64,000 nucleotides of DNA from Armatimonadota bacterium (GCA_031081715.1 JAVHMA010000011.1:1-64000), one strand, 5' to 3'. Positions 42,939-52,066 are shown, counted from the stretch's first letter. Notes: a model not told the origin generated them from the letters alone. A program made the numbers and translations.

Positions 42939-44961
42939 GTGGGCTCACCATCCCCGTCCGGGTGTACCACTGGAAGATCGCCACCGCGACGATCGCGGCG
43001 ATCGCTGGCACGTCCTGCAGGCCCGCCGGGTACAGCAGGAACAGCGCCGCGACCGCCAGGATCGCGCGCTCGACGACCGTGCACTGGCGGACCAGCCAGC
43101 CCGTGACTGCGGACGCCGCAGCCACGAGCCCGAGCAGCGCGATCGCGGTGACCTGGGCCACGGTCGGCCACGGCGCCTGGAGCAGCAGCCCGAGGCCCGA
43201 GGGGTGCGTCGTGAACATGAACGGCACCACGAACGCCGGCAGCGTGTACTTCCACGCCATCATCATCGTGCGGAACGGCCGCCCGCCGGTCAAGGCGGCC
43301 GCGGCGAGCGGCGCCAGGCCCACGGGCGGCGAGACCTCGGAGAGGATGGCGTAGTAGAAGATGAACAGGTGCGCGGCCAGCTCCGAGACCCCGAGTTTGG
43401 TCAGCGCCGGCGCCACGATCACGGCGGCGATGATGTAGGTGGCGGTGATCGGCAAGGCCAGCCCGAGCACCCACAGGGCGATGGCCGCGAAGACGAGCGT
43501 GGGCAGGAGCTGCCCGCCGGCGTAGGCGATGATCACGTCGGAGAGCTTCAGCCCCAGGCCGGTCAGGTTCACGACGCCGACCACGATGCCGGCCGCGGCG
43601 CAGGTCACGCCCACGTTGAGCACCTGGCGGCTGCCGTCCTCGAGCGCCTTGAGCAACCCCGCGGGGCGCACCACCACCCCGTCCACTCTGAGCCCGCCGT
43701 CTGCGGCGAGCAACCCGCGCTCGTCCGCCGCGGCCCGTCGGGCGGTCACCAGCGCCGTCTCCCGCCGCAGGAGGCTCGTGGCGACCGCGACAACCGACGC
43801 CCAGAACACGGCCTTGATCGCGGTAAACCCGACGATCATGAAGATCGGGATGAGCACCAGCGACGAGAGCAGGTACCAGTACCGCAGTGCCAGCTCGCGC
43901 GCGTTGCCCGCGGCGATCTCGACGCGCCGCAGCGCCATCCGCCGCGCGTCGAACTCGATCATCAGCAGGATCGAGAAGTAGTACAGGACGGTCGGGATGG
44001 ACACCATGATCAGGACCTGGAGGTAGGAGATGCGCAGAATCTCCGCGATGATGAACGCGGCCGCCCCCAAAATCGGCGGCGAGATCACGGCGCCGATGCC
44101 CCCGGCCGACAGCAGCCCGCCGGCGGACTCGCGGTCGTAGCCCGCGCGCCGCAGCATCGGGTAGGTGATCGCGCCGACCGTGACGGTGGTGGCGACGCCG
44201 CTGCCCGACGGGCCGCCGAGCAGGAACGAGGCGACCGTGACCGCCTGGCCGGGTCCGGTGCGACGGTGGCCCGTCAGCGCGAGCGCCAGGTCCACGAAGA
44301 ACTTCCCGGCGCCCGAGGCGTCCAGGATGGCGCCGTAGATCGTGAAGAGGATGATGAACGTCGCGGCCACCTCGAGCGGCACGCCGAAGATCCCCTCGAG
44401 CGTGATGTAGAGCTGGCCGACCACGCGCTGCAGGTCGTAGCCGCGGTGCGCCCAGGGCTCGGGCAGCACCTGGCCGACGAAGGCGTAGGCCAGGAAGCCG
44501 CAGACCACGAGCAGCAGCGCGTTGCCCACGGCGCGACGCGTTGCCTCCAGGACCAGGAGGATCGTCGCGGTGCCCAGGACGAGGTCCGGGGTGGTCGGGA
44601 TGTACGACCGGTAGATGAACCGCTCGAAGTCCCACAGGACGTAGCCCAGGCTGACGATCGAGGCCAGCGCGAGGGCGACGTCCCACCACGTGGGCGTCTG
44701 CCGCTGGAGCGACCGGCGCGTCCCCGGGTAGAGCAGGAACGTGAGCACGAGCGTAAAGATCAGGAACCGTACCAGGTGGACCTGACGGACGAAGGTCGCC
44801 TGGCCAGCGTAGAGGTGATACAGCGACATCAGGACGAGCAGCGCGGCGACCAGCAGGCCCCAGTGGCCGGCCAGCCGACGCGTCTTGCCCTCGTACTCCT
44901 CGACGATCTCGGCGAGTGCCGCCTGGGAGGGCGTGGGGGCCGTGTCGTCGCGGGGCTCCAT
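42898..44961 (-). CDS. TRAP transporter fused permease (4TM/12TM)
   Basis: 687 residues with about eighteen hydrophobic helices: a DctQ-like four-helix part fused to the DctM-like large subunit, the form normally paired with TAXI receptors. Signatures include GAISYPMLRRAGYDRE-like ITYPMLRRAGYDRESAGGLLSAGG, GAVISPPILGAAAFIIAEIL, and EVSPPVGLAPLAAAALTGG near the end. It moves an organic acid or related solute with a sodium or proton gradient. ATG 44961 is nine bases after the DUF1850 stop. It belongs to the TAXI-DUF1850-TRAP unit. Confidence 0.94.
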   Translation of the reverse strand: MEPRDDTAPTPSQAALAEIVEEYEGKTRRLAGHWGLLVAALLVLMSLYHLYAGQATFVRQVHLVRFLIFTLVLTFLLYPGTRRSLQRQTPTWWDVALALASIVSLGYVLWDFERFIYRSYIPTTPDLVLGTATILLVLEATRRAVGNALLLVVCGFLAYAFVGQVLPEPWAHRGYDLQRVVGQLYITLEGIFGVPLEVAATFIILFTIYGAILDASGAGKFFVDLALALTGHRRTGPGQAVTVASFLLGGPSGSGVATTVTVGAITYPMLRRAGYDRESAGGLLSAGGIGAVISPPILGAAAFIIAEILRISYLQVLIMVSIPTVLYYFSILLMIEFDARRMALRRVEIAAGNARELALRYWYLLSSLVLIPIFMIVGFTAIKAVFWASVVAVATSLLRRETALVTARRAAADERGLLAADGGLRVDGVVVRPAGLLKALEDGSRQVLNVGVTCAAAGIVVGVVNLTGLGLKLSDVIIAYAGGQLLPTLVFAAIALWVLGLALPITATYIIAAVIVAPALTKLGVSELAAHLFIFYYAILSEVSPPVGLAPLAAAALTGGRPFRTMMMAWKYTLPAFVVPFMFTTHPSGLGLLLQAPWPTVAQVTAIALLGLVAAASAVTGWLVRQCTVVERAILAVAALFLLYPAGLQDVPAIAAIVAVAIFQWYTRTGMVSPHAGEPGGTGVAGR

Positions 44962-44969
44962 CGCGATAC

Positions 44970-45401
44970 CTAAGGGGCGTTCCGCGCCAGCGCACGGAGC
45001 CGGGGGATGCGCGTCACCGTCACCCTGACCGCCTCACCCACGCCGACTTCATGGATCGGTACCGTCCGACCGTCCACCACTAGCCGCTGCCGACCGGCCT
45101 GCCCGATGCGGATGGTCAGTTCGGCGAACATCGGGCCGGGCCTCTCGACGACCAGCCGGTCCCCCCGCCGCCGGTACGGCGGGTCGAGGGCCAGGTAGTG
45201 CAGCACGGCCTCGCTGGTGGTGCTTACCTCGACCAGGCGCAGCAGGGCGCCGGTGACCACGAATCGCTCGGTCACCGGCGCGCGGTAGATGGAGTTGGTG
45301 TAGTCGAGGTCAACCACGGTACCCGGGCGCGCGGGGATGCGCCACAGCGGCTGGGCCGACTCCGGGGCCGTCACCACCACCACCGGTACCGGTAGCAGCA
45401 A
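44970..45401 (-). CDS. DUF1850 family protein
   Basis: 143 residues from TTG 45401. The core PARPGTVVDLDYTNSIYRAPVTERFVV matches the DUF1850 pattern (strand, Y-T-x-S-I/V, P-V-x-E). DUF1850 genes commonly sit between TAXI receptors and fused TRAP permeases, exactly as here. The TTG start falls inside a hydrophobic segment whose likely beginning (RQVALVAAAAAGAVAAVYLLLP) lies upstream in frame without ATG, GTG or TTG. CTG near 45438 is a candidate start that would overlap nothing essential. The true N-terminus is probably a signal peptide or anchor. Confidence 0.82.
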   Translation of the reverse strand: MLLPVPVVVVTAPESAQPLWRIPARPGTVVDLDYTNSIYRAPVTERFVVTGALLRLVEVSTTSEAVLHYLALDPPYRRRGDRLVVERPGPMFAELTIRIGQAGRQRLVVDGRTVPIHEVGVGEAVRVTVTRIPRLRALARNAP

Positions 45402-45453
45402 GTAGACGGCCGCGACCGCACCGGCGGCCGCGGCCGCGACCAGCGCGACCTGC

Positions 45454-46428
45454 CTAGAACCCTTCGACGCCGCGCTCCCGGTAGTAGCGGATGGCGCCCG
45501 GATGGTAGGGTACCGGCGACTTGGTCGCCGCGCCGATCAGCGTGATGTTGGTCGCCTCCTTGTGCACCTGCGCGAGGTCGCCGCGCCGCTCGAAGACCAG
45601 CTTTGTGATCTGGTAAGCCAGCTCGGCGTTGAAGTCCTGGTGGACGACCAGCAGGTTGGCCACACCGATGGTCGGCGCGTCGGCGGCCATGCCCGGGTAG
45701 AACTCCTTCTGGATCACCGCGCGGAAGTAGAGGTTGCCGTACTTGCGGGCGAGCGCCGGCACCAGGGCATCCAACGGGATCAGCTTGATGCGCACGCCCG
45801 GCGAGGCCGCCAGGTCCAGCACGCCGGCGGTCGGCAGTCCGCCGCTCCAGAAGAACGCGTCGATCTTGCGGTCCTTGAGCGCGTCCACCGAGGGCGCGAC
45901 ACCCAGCCGCTCGCGCCGGATGTCGCGGTCGGGGTGCAGCCCCGCCGCCTCGAGGATGCGCAGCGCCGTCACCTCGGTGCCGCTGCCCGGCGCGCCGACC
46001 GACACGCGCTTGCCGCGCAGGTCGGCGATGGTGTTGATGCCGGTGCCCTCGATGGTGACCAGGTGGTTGAAGTTGTTGTACAGCGGCACGAGCGTGCGGA
46101 TCGGAACCGGCGAGCCGCGGAAGTCGTGCTCGCCCCGGTACGCGTCGGCCGCGGTGTCGGCCAGCGTGAAGGCGAGGTCGGCCCGCTTGGCCGCGATCAG
46201 CCGCATGTTGTCCACGGACGCCGGCGTGACCTCGGCCGTGGCGGTGACGCCCGAGAGGGTGCGGGAGATCAGGGAGGCCAGCCCGCCGCCCAGCGGGAAG
46301 TAGACGCCGCCCGTGCCGCCGGTGGCGATGGCCAGCCGGACCGCGGGGGCCGCGGCCGCCGGCCCCAGGCTGCCGGCGGCGAGCGCGGTGACGACCAGAG
46401 CCGCCAGGACCAGTCTGCTCACGCTCAT
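45454..46428 (-). CDS. TAXI family TRAP transporter solute receptor
   Basis: 324 residues. A signal peptide (MSVSRLVLAALVVTALAAGS, cleavage near AAAAPAV) is followed by the TAXI motif LAIATGGTGGVYFPLGGGLA and a DctP-independent binding fold: LRGKRVSVGAPGSGTEVTALRILEAAG and DAFFWSGGLPTAGVLDLA. These receptors deliver glutamate-like or other organic acids to the fused permease. ATG 46428 follows CAGGGGAGTTG, a better start than the TTG at 46431. It heads the operon TAXI-DUF1850-TRAP-DUF1844-DUF309-M20. Confidence 0.93.
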   Translation of the reverse strand: MSVSRLVLAALVVTALAAGSLGPAAAAPAVRLAIATGGTGGVYFPLGGGLASLISRTLSGVTATAEVTPASVDNMRLIAAKRADLAFTLADTAADAYRGEHDFRGSPVPIRTLVPLYNNFNHLVTIEGTGINTIADLRGKRVSVGAPGSGTEVTALRILEAAGLHPDRDIRRERLGVAPSVDALKDRKIDAFFWSGGLPTAGVLDLAASPGVRIKLIPLDALVPALARKYGNLYFRAVIQKEFYPGMAADAPTIGVANLLVVHQDFNAELAYQITKLVFERRGDLAQVHKEATNITLIGAATKSPVPYHPGAIRYYRERGVEGF

Positions 46429-46497
46429 CAACTCCCCTGTCGCGGATTTGATCGGAGTGCCGGCCGTATTCGCCCCCCTCCGGGCGACTCCTGTCGG

Positions 46498-46776
46498 TCA
46501 GCGGCCGGCGAACGCGACCCCGGGCAGGGGCGCGGCGGCGCCGCGCGCGGCGTAACGCAGCACGCGCCACAGCCAGACGAAGTACCGCATCACCAGGGGC
46601 CGGCCGGCCAGGTCGGCGTCCAGCGCGCGCAGGTCGTCCAGCCAGGGCGGGTCGCCGATGAGCGCGAGGGCCGGGTCGCCCTCCGGCAGGTGGACGAAGG
46701 CGTAGAGCACCATGGTGACGATGAGGAGTCCGGTCACCGCCAGGGCCAGCGTGCGCCACACCGCCGCCATCGGCAT
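46498..46776 (-). CDS. truncated DppB-like permease N-terminal domain
   Basis: 92 residues. A hydrophobic helix (LALAVTGLLIVTMVLYAFVHL) is followed by PEGDPALALIG and RPLVMRYFVWLWRVLRYAARGA. This mirrors the first 75 residues of DppB-type permeases (helix, PGDPALVF, RPLVVRYAIWLGHVLRGDLG in the gene at 47708), and then stops where the rest of the permease should begin. It lies just downstream of dppC in the same operon. It is either a relic of a second dppB or a stand-alone domain; the frame is intact, with ATG 46776 or 46770. Confidence 0.6.
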   Translation of the reverse strand: MPMAAVWRTLALAVTGLLIVTMVLYAFVHLPEGDPALALIGDPPWLDDLRALDADLAGRPLVMRYFVWLWRVLRYAARGAAAPLPGVAFAGR

Positions 46777-46815
46777 GGAGGTTCCGGGCGCAGCGCGCGG
46801 CTCCTCCTCCGGCGC

Positions 46816-47706
46816 CTAGCGCAGCCGCGGGTCCAGGACCTCGCGCAGCCCGTCGCCGACCAGGTTGAGTGACAGTACCGTCAGGAAGATCGCCAGCCCC
46901 GGCCACAGCGCCAGCCACGGCGCGCGTCCCAGATAGGCCTGGGCGATGTTGAGCATCGACCCCCACGAGGGCGTCGGCGGCTGGGTGCCCAGCCCGAGGA
47001 AGCTGAGCGTCGCCTCGGCGGTGATCGCCGCGGCCATGGCCAGCGACGCCTGGACCAGCACCGGGGACAGCGTGTTGGGCAGGATGTGCCTCCACAGGAT
47101 GCGGCCGTCGCGCGCGCCCAGCGCCCGGGCAGCCTCGACGTAGGTGCGCTCGCGCTCGCTCAGCACCTGACCGCGCGCGAGCCGGATGAAGCCCGGGGTG
47201 AACACGATGCCGATGGCGATCATGGCCTTGACGAGCCCGGTGCCGAGCACGGCGGCGATGGCCAGCGCCAGCACCAGGAAGGGAAAGGAGAGGAGCGCAT
47301 CGGTCAGGCGCATCAGGAAGTTGTCGAGGGGGCCGCGGTAGTACCCGGACACCAGCCCGAGCGGGAGGCCGACCAGCACCGCCAGGCCCACCGACACGCA
47401 CCCGGCGAGCAGCGAGGTCCGTGCCCCGTAGATGACGCGGCTGAGGATGTCGCGGCCCAAGTCGTCGGTGCCGAGCAGGTGCGCCCGCGAGGGCGATTGC
47501 AGGAGGTTCGTGAAGTCGGGCTTCGCCGGATCCGCGGGCGCGACCACCGGGGCCAGCAGCGCGGCTCCCACGACCAGCCCGACGACCCACAGCCCGGCCA
47601 GCGCCAGGCGGTTGCGGGCGTACCGATGGAGGACGTAGCGCAGTCCCACAGCCTCGGACCGCGGCGTGCGGGTGGGCAGGGCCAGCGTGCTCTCGCCGGC
47701 GGCCAC
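46816..47706 (-). CDS. dipeptide/oligopeptide ABC transporter permease (DppC-like)
   Basis: 296 residues with six helices. The N-terminal RYARNRLALAGLWVVGLVVGAALLAPVVAP and HLLGTDDLGRDILSRVIYGARTSL are the standard DppC start. The cytosolic EAA-loop reads EAARALGARDGRILWRHILPN, and the end is LNLVGDGLREVLDPRLR. It forms the channel with the DppB-like permease. GTG 47706 immediately follows the dppB stop. No dedicated ATPase genes (DppD/DppF) lie in this operon, so it must share ATPases coded elsewhere. Confidence 0.94.
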   Translation of the reverse strand: MAAGESTLALPTRTPRSEAVGLRYVLHRYARNRLALAGLWVVGLVVGAALLAPVVAPADPAKPDFTNLLQSPSRAHLLGTDDLGRDILSRVIYGARTSLLAGCVSVGLAVLVGLPLGLVSGYYRGPLDNFLMRLTDALLSFPFLVLALAIAAVLGTGLVKAMIAIGIVFTPGFIRLARGQVLSERERTYVEAARALGARDGRILWRHILPNTLSPVLVQASLAMAAAITAEATLSFLGLGTQPPTPSWGSMLNIAQAYLGRAPWLALWPGLAIFLTVLSLNLVGDGLREVLDPRLR

Positions 47707-47707
47707 G

Positions 47708-48664
47708 CTAGCGCCGCTCCTCCACGAGCCGGATGCGCGGGTCGAGGAACGAGTAGCTGACGTCGACCGCGAAGTTCACGAAGACGATGGCCACCGCGCT
47801 GAACAGTACCACGCCCTGCACCATCGGGTAGTCGCGGGTCAGAATCGACTCCACCGCCAGCCGGCCGATCCCGGGCACGGCGAAGATCGTCTCGGTGATC
47901 ACGGCGCCGCCGAGCAGGCCGCCGAGCTGGAGCCCCATCACCGTCGCCACCGGGATCATCGCGTTCTTGAGGGCATGACGCACCAGCACCACCCGGTCCC
48001 GCAGCCCCTTGGCCTGCGCGGTGCGAATGTACTCGGTGCCCAGCACCTCGAGCATGCTGCTCCGCAGCAGGCGCATCACGAGCGCCGCGAGCGCGGTCCC
48101 CAGCACGGTGGCCGGCATGACCATCATCTGGAGGTTGCGCGCGGGATCGATCCAGGGCTCGACGTAGCCTGACGGCGGCAGCCAGCGGAGGTTGACCGCG
48201 AGCAGGTAGATGAGCATGATGCCCAGCCAGAAGTTGGGGATCGAGATGCCCGCCAGCGCCACCGTCGTGGCGGCGTAGTCGAGCACGGACCGTCGCTTCC
48301 ACGCGGCCAGCACGCCGGCCGGCACCGCGATCGCCCACGAGACCACGAGCGACAGCACCGCGAGCTCCACGGTCACCGGCAGCTTCAACAGCAGCACCTC
48401 GCGGACCGGCCGACCGTCGCGCACCGACTTGCCCAGGTCGCCCCGCAACACGTGGCCGAGCCAGATCGCGTAGCGGACCACCAGCGGCCGGTCCAGGCCC
48501 AGGTGGCGGCGGAGCGCCTCGATGGCCTCGGGGTCGGCCTCGCCGCCGGCGAAGACCAGCGCCGGATCGCCGGGGATCAGCGCGATCAGCGTGAACACCA
48601 CCATGCTGACGAGCAGCAGGACCGGGATCGTCAGCAGCAGGCGGCGCGTGATGTAGCGGGTCAC
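47708..48664 (-). CDS. dipeptide/oligopeptide ABC transporter permease (DppB-like)
   Basis: 318 residues with six helices: MTRYITRRLLLTIPVLLLVS and IPGDPALVFAGG at the N-terminus, the EAA-loop EYIRTAQAKGLRDRVVLVRHALKNAMIPV and the end DVSYSFLDPRIRL. All are typical of DppB/OppB. GTG 48664 is the start, about 48 bases after the receptor stop. It works with the DppC-like permease. Confidence 0.94.
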   Translation of the reverse strand: MTRYITRRLLLTIPVLLLVSMVVFTLIALIPGDPALVFAGGEADPEAIEALRRHLGLDRPLVVRYAIWLGHVLRGDLGKSVRDGRPVREVLLLKLPVTVELAVLSLVVSWAIAVPAGVLAAWKRRSVLDYAATTVALAGISIPNFWLGIMLIYLLAVNLRWLPPSGYVEPWIDPARNLQMMVMPATVLGTALAALVMRLLRSSMLEVLGTEYIRTAQAKGLRDRVVLVRHALKNAMIPVATVMGLQLGGLLGGAVITETIFAVPGIGRLAVESILTRDYPMVQGVVLFSAVAIVFVNFAVDVSYSFLDPRIRLVEERR

Positions 48665-48712
48665 CGGCCGCGCGTCCGCCTACGGGCTCAGCCACGCGGT
48701 GCGCAGGCGCAC

Positions 48713-50230
48713 CTACGGGTTCAGCCAGACATTCCGGAACCGCATCATGCCGTCGGAGATGTGGACGAAGCCCTGGAGGTTGGGCCGCATCGCCTTGTAC
48801 TCCTTCGGCCACCACAGGTAGATGTAGGGCAGGTCGTCGTTGAGGATCTCCAGGATCTCGCCGTAGGCGCGCTTGCGGTGGTCGGCGCTCGTCAGGATGC
48901 GCGCCGCGTCCAGCAGCGAGTCCACCTTCGGGTTGCTGTAAGGGCCGTAATTCAGGCCGCCGCCGGTCACGAAGAACGCGTAGATGTTGCCGTCGGGGTC
49001 GGGCCGGCCGCTCCAGCCGATCTGGATGGCCTGGAACTGCCGCGAGCTGAGCTGGCTGAGCAGCGCGCCGAACTCCACGATCTCCAAATTCACGCGGATG
49101 CCGGCCTCGCCGGCCATGGACTGGATGACCTGGACCACCTGCTGCTGGATGCGGCCGGGCGCGGTCTTCATGGTGAAGGCGAAGCCACCGGCCTGCCCGC
49201 CCTCGCGGAGCTTCTGGCGCGCCAGCTCCAGGTTGCGTTCGGGGATGCGGGCGTTAGGGCCGGCGTCCGAGGCCAGCATGCCCGTCGGGAAGGGGCCGTT
49301 CGCCGGCGCCACAGTCTCGCCGAAGACCACCCGCGCCAGCGTCCGGCGGTCGATGGCGGCGTTCAGCGCCTGGCGGAGCGCCTTGTTGTTGAACGGGGGC
49401 GACTCGATCTGCAGCCAGATCCCCTGGTAGGCCAGGCCCGCGCGCTCGAGCAGGCGGACGCGGGCGTCGGTCTTCAGGGCCGGCACCTCGGTCGCCGGGA
49501 CCATGTTGATGATCTCGAGTTCGCCCGCGCGCAGGTTGGCGACCCGCGCCTGCTCGTCGGGGAAGGGCCGGTAGACGATTCGGTCCACGAACGCGGCGTT
49601 GCGATCCCAGTACCGGTCGAACCGCTCCAGGACGATGCGCTCCTGGGGCCGCTTCTCGACGAACCGGTAGGGACCGGTGCCCACCGGCTCGCGCGCGAAG
49701 TCGCGGCCCAGCCGCCGCGCGGCGGCGGGCGAGACCATCATGCCGGCGCGGTCGCTGAGCACCGAGAGGAACGGGCTGAAAGGCTTCTCCAGGTCGATCT
49801 GGACGGTGAGCGGGTCCACCACGGTCACCCGCTCCACCAGGACGATCTCGCTGCGCCGGGGCGAGCCAAACGCCCGGTCGAGCATCCGCTCAAAGTTGTA
49901 GCGGACGGCCTCGGCGTTGAAGGGGGTACCGTCGTGGAAGACGACGTTGGGCCGCAGGCGGAAGGTGTAGGTGCGGCCATTGTTGGCGATCGTCCACGAG
50001 GTGGCCAGCATCGGGACGATTTCGAGGTTCTGGTTGACGTCCACCAGCTTGTCGTAGAGGTTCTGGAAGACCTGGCGGTCGACGGCGGCGATGGACTGAT
50101 GCGGGTCCATGTTGGGCGGGTCGGCGTCCAGCCCGGCCCGCAGCGTGCCGCCGCGTCGCGGGGACTGGGCCGACGCCAGACCGGCGAGCAGGATCACGAT
50201 CACGGCCACAGCAAGAAGCGTGCGTCTCAC
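48713..50230 (-). CDS. ABC transporter substrate-binding protein (SBP family 5)
   Basis: 505 residues. The signal peptide reads RRTLLAVAVIVILLAGLASAQS, and SPRRGGTLRAGLDADPPNMDPHQS is the family 5 hallmark. Further markers are NLYDKLVDVNQNLEIVPMLATSW, VVFHDGTPFNAEAVRYNFERM and EPVGTGPYRFVEK. It captures peptides or similar solutes for the DppB/C-like permeases. The GTG at 50230 is the best start since GGAGGTGATC ends about five bases before it; GTG 50239 would lie inside that site. It is downstream of a FadR-type regulator on the same strand. Confidence 0.93.
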   Translation of the reverse strand: MRRTLLAVAVIVILLAGLASAQSPRRGGTLRAGLDADPPNMDPHQSIAAVDRQVFQNLYDKLVDVNQNLEIVPMLATSWTIANNGRTYTFRLRPNVVFHDGTPFNAEAVRYNFERMLDRAFGSPRRSEIVLVERVTVVDPLTVQIDLEKPFSPFLSVLSDRAGMMVSPAAARRLGRDFAREPVGTGPYRFVEKRPQERIVLERFDRYWDRNAAFVDRIVYRPFPDEQARVANLRAGELEIINMVPATEVPALKTDARVRLLERAGLAYQGIWLQIESPPFNNKALRQALNAAIDRRTLARVVFGETVAPANGPFPTGMLASDAGPNARIPERNLELARQKLREGGQAGGFAFTMKTAPGRIQQQVVQVIQSMAGEAGIRVNLEIVEFGALLSQLSSRQFQAIQIGWSGRPDPDGNIYAFFVTGGGLNYGPYSNPKVDSLLDAARILTSADHRKRAYGEILEILNDDLPYIYLWWPKEYKAMRPNLQGFVHISDGMMRFRNVWLNP

Positions 50231-50265
50231 CCCGATCACCTCCGTGGCGTCGTGCCCCGCCCGCG

Positions 50266-50994
50266 CTACGCGCGGAGCGAGGCCTCGATCAGGTCGAAGT
50301 GCCGGTCCATGGCCCCGGCGGCGCGCGAGGCGTCGCCGGCGTGCAGCGCGTCGTAGATCTCCCGGTGGGTGGCGTAGACGGCGTCGAAGAACGCGCCGTC
50401 GAGCAAGTACTCGCGCCGGCGGAGCTCCTGCGCGAGCCGCTGGCCCATTACGTCGATCAGCGGGCGGACCGCGCGCTCGAGCACCGGGTTGCCCGTTGCG
50501 TGGAGGAGCGCCACGTGGAAGGGGCCGTTCGCCTCGGCGAAGGCGTCGAAGTCGCGCGAGGTGGCCGCCCGACGCATCGCCTCCAGCGCCCCGGCCAGCG
50601 CGGCGAGCGCGGCGGGCGTGATGCGCGCGGCCGCCGCCTGCGCGACGCCGCGCTCGAGGATGCGGCGGGCCTCGAGGGTCTCGACCGGACTGTCCTCGCT
50701 CTCCAGGAGCGCGACCGCCGCGTCCGGCGGCTCCGGCGTCCGGACGACGTAGGTGCCGTCGCCGGGCCGGCTCTCGAGCACGCCGACGATCTGCAGCGCG
50801 CTCAGCGCCTCGCGCACCGAGGGACGGCTCACGCCCATCTCGTCGGCGAGCACGCGCTCCGGCGGCAGCCGGTCGCCGACACGGTAGGCCGCGCGCCGTA
50901 TCGCCTCGGTGATCTGCTCGGCGACCTGCGCGCTCTTCCGCCTGGTGGCAATCTTCTGGAAGGGCACGGTTGCTTCCACTCTAGCGACCCGCAC
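50266..50994 (-). CDS. FadR-type GntR family transcriptional regulator
   Basis: 242 residues. The winged helix (about 15-80) carries VAEQITEAIRRAAYRVGDRLPPERVLADEMGVSRPSVREALSALQIVGVLESRPGDGTYVV, the GntR pattern. The C-terminal all-helical FCD domain (about 100-235) has histidines and an aspartate that can bind a metal and a carboxylate ligand (FHVALLHATGNPVLERA). It probably represses the adjacent peptide-type importer. GTG 50994 is the longest start; a GTG 15 bases later (50979) is also possible. No palindromic operator was obvious. Confidence 0.92.
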   Translation of the reverse strand: MRVARVEATVPFQKIATRRKSAQVAEQITEAIRRAAYRVGDRLPPERVLADEMGVSRPSVREALSALQIVGVLESRPGDGTYVVRTPEPPDAAVALLESEDSPVETLEARRILERGVAQAAAARITPAALAALAGALEAMRRAATSRDFDAFAEANGPFHVALLHATGNPVLERAVRPLIDVMGQRLAQELRRREYLLDGAFFDAVYATHREIYDALHAGDASRAAGAMDRHFDLIEASLRA

Positions 50995-51063
50995 CGCCGG
51001 CCTGTCAAGTGGTCAGACCGCCGTCGTCACCGACCCGTTACACGCGGCAACACGGGTCCGGGG

Positions 51064-52038
51064 CTAGGCACCCACCGCCTGGCGCACCGCGCGCAGGTTG
51101 GCCTCGGGTGCGTCGATCGGGATGACGCACCCGGCGGTGGCGATGAACCGCGTCCCCCCGGTCTGGGCGATGGCGTCCCGGACCTCGGCCGTCACCTGCT
51201 CCGGGGTTCCCTTGCCGATCGTATCCATCGCGTCGATGCCGCCCGCCAGCGTGCCCGAGAACTGCGCGCGCGCCTCCTTGAGGGTGGGGGTCGTCCGGCG
51301 ATCGTGCCAGTTGATGATCTGCACCGGGTAGTCGGTGAGCTGCTCGAACATGATGCGCTCGCCGTGGATGTGCAGCATGATGATCTCCGCGTGCCGGGCG
51401 GCGTCCAGCACACGCAGGTCGTAGGGCCGCGCGAACTCCTCGTACTCCTCGATGGTCATGTACGCCGTGGAGGCGCACTGCGTCGCGAAGAACAGGCCGT
51501 CGGCGCCCGCGGCCAGGCACTCCTCGGCGAACTTTGCGGTGGCCTCCGTGATGATGTCGAGACCCTCGTGCATCTCGTCCACCGAGTCGCGGAGGTAGCG
51601 CAGCAGCGCGGTCTCGCCGGCCAGCGTCCGCGCGATGCTGAGCGGGCTGAAGACGGTCGCCAGGACGATCTCTTCCGGGAGCTCCTTGCGGATCAGGCGC
51701 AGCGTGCGCAGCTCACGGCCGTGGGCGCCGGCGGTGACGTCGATGCGCTTGAGCTTGGGCCAGTCCGTGTCGCGCTTGATCGGCCGGTCTGTGTAGTGCC
51801 GGGTGCCCTCACGGTTGGGCCGATAGGTGGACCGCAGGCCCCAGTCGTCGCCGTAGAACCCGCTCGCCGAGGTGACCTTGAGGAAGTCCCAGTCGTACGC
51901 CCGGAAGAAGGCCACGTGGGCCGCCGCCAGCGGCTCCGCACGCTGGTCCTCCTGCGGGAAGTGTCGCCACAGCGCAACCGGCGGCCTGTCCACGGGCCGG
52001 CCGTCGATCGCGGCGTACACCCGCTCGCGCTTCGTCAC
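51064..52038 (-). CDS. uroporphyrinogen decarboxylase family protein (non-HemE type)
   Basis: 324 residues with a URO-D-like TIM barrel. It opens with MTKRERVYAAIDGRPVDRPPVALWRHFPQED, where HemE would have an arginine-rich substrate motif. VFSPLSIARTL, EEYEEFARPYDLRVLDAA, IIMLHIHGE, INWHDRRTTP and a late TGGTRFIATAGCVIPIDAPEANL follow. The pattern matches the URO-D/corrinoid methyltransferase-like group rather than HemE, so a role in methyl transfer or C1 metabolism is possible. GTG 52038 follows GGAGCGGTGATC. It lies next to a PLP dehydratase. Confidence 0.88.
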   Translation of the reverse strand: MTKRERVYAAIDGRPVDRPPVALWRHFPQEDQRAEPLAAAHVAFFRAYDWDFLKVTSASGFYGDDWGLRSTYRPNREGTRHYTDRPIKRDTDWPKLKRIDVTAGAHGRELRTLRLIRKELPEEIVLATVFSPLSIARTLAGETALLRYLRDSVDEMHEGLDIITEATAKFAEECLAAGADGLFFATQCASTAYMTIEEYEEFARPYDLRVLDAARHAEIIMLHIHGERIMFEQLTDYPVQIINWHDRRTTPTLKEARAQFSGTLAGGIDAMDTIGKGTPEQVTAEVRDAIAQTGGTRFIATAGCVIPIDAPEANLRAVRQAVGA

Positions 52039-52066
52039 CGATCACCGCTCCCTTCCATGGCCAGCA

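Noticed and set aside
51064-52038. HemE (haem biosynthesis uroporphyrinogen decarboxylase)
   Set aside because: The N-terminal substrate arginine motif of HemE is missing and no haem genes are nearby; it fits the wider URO-D family.
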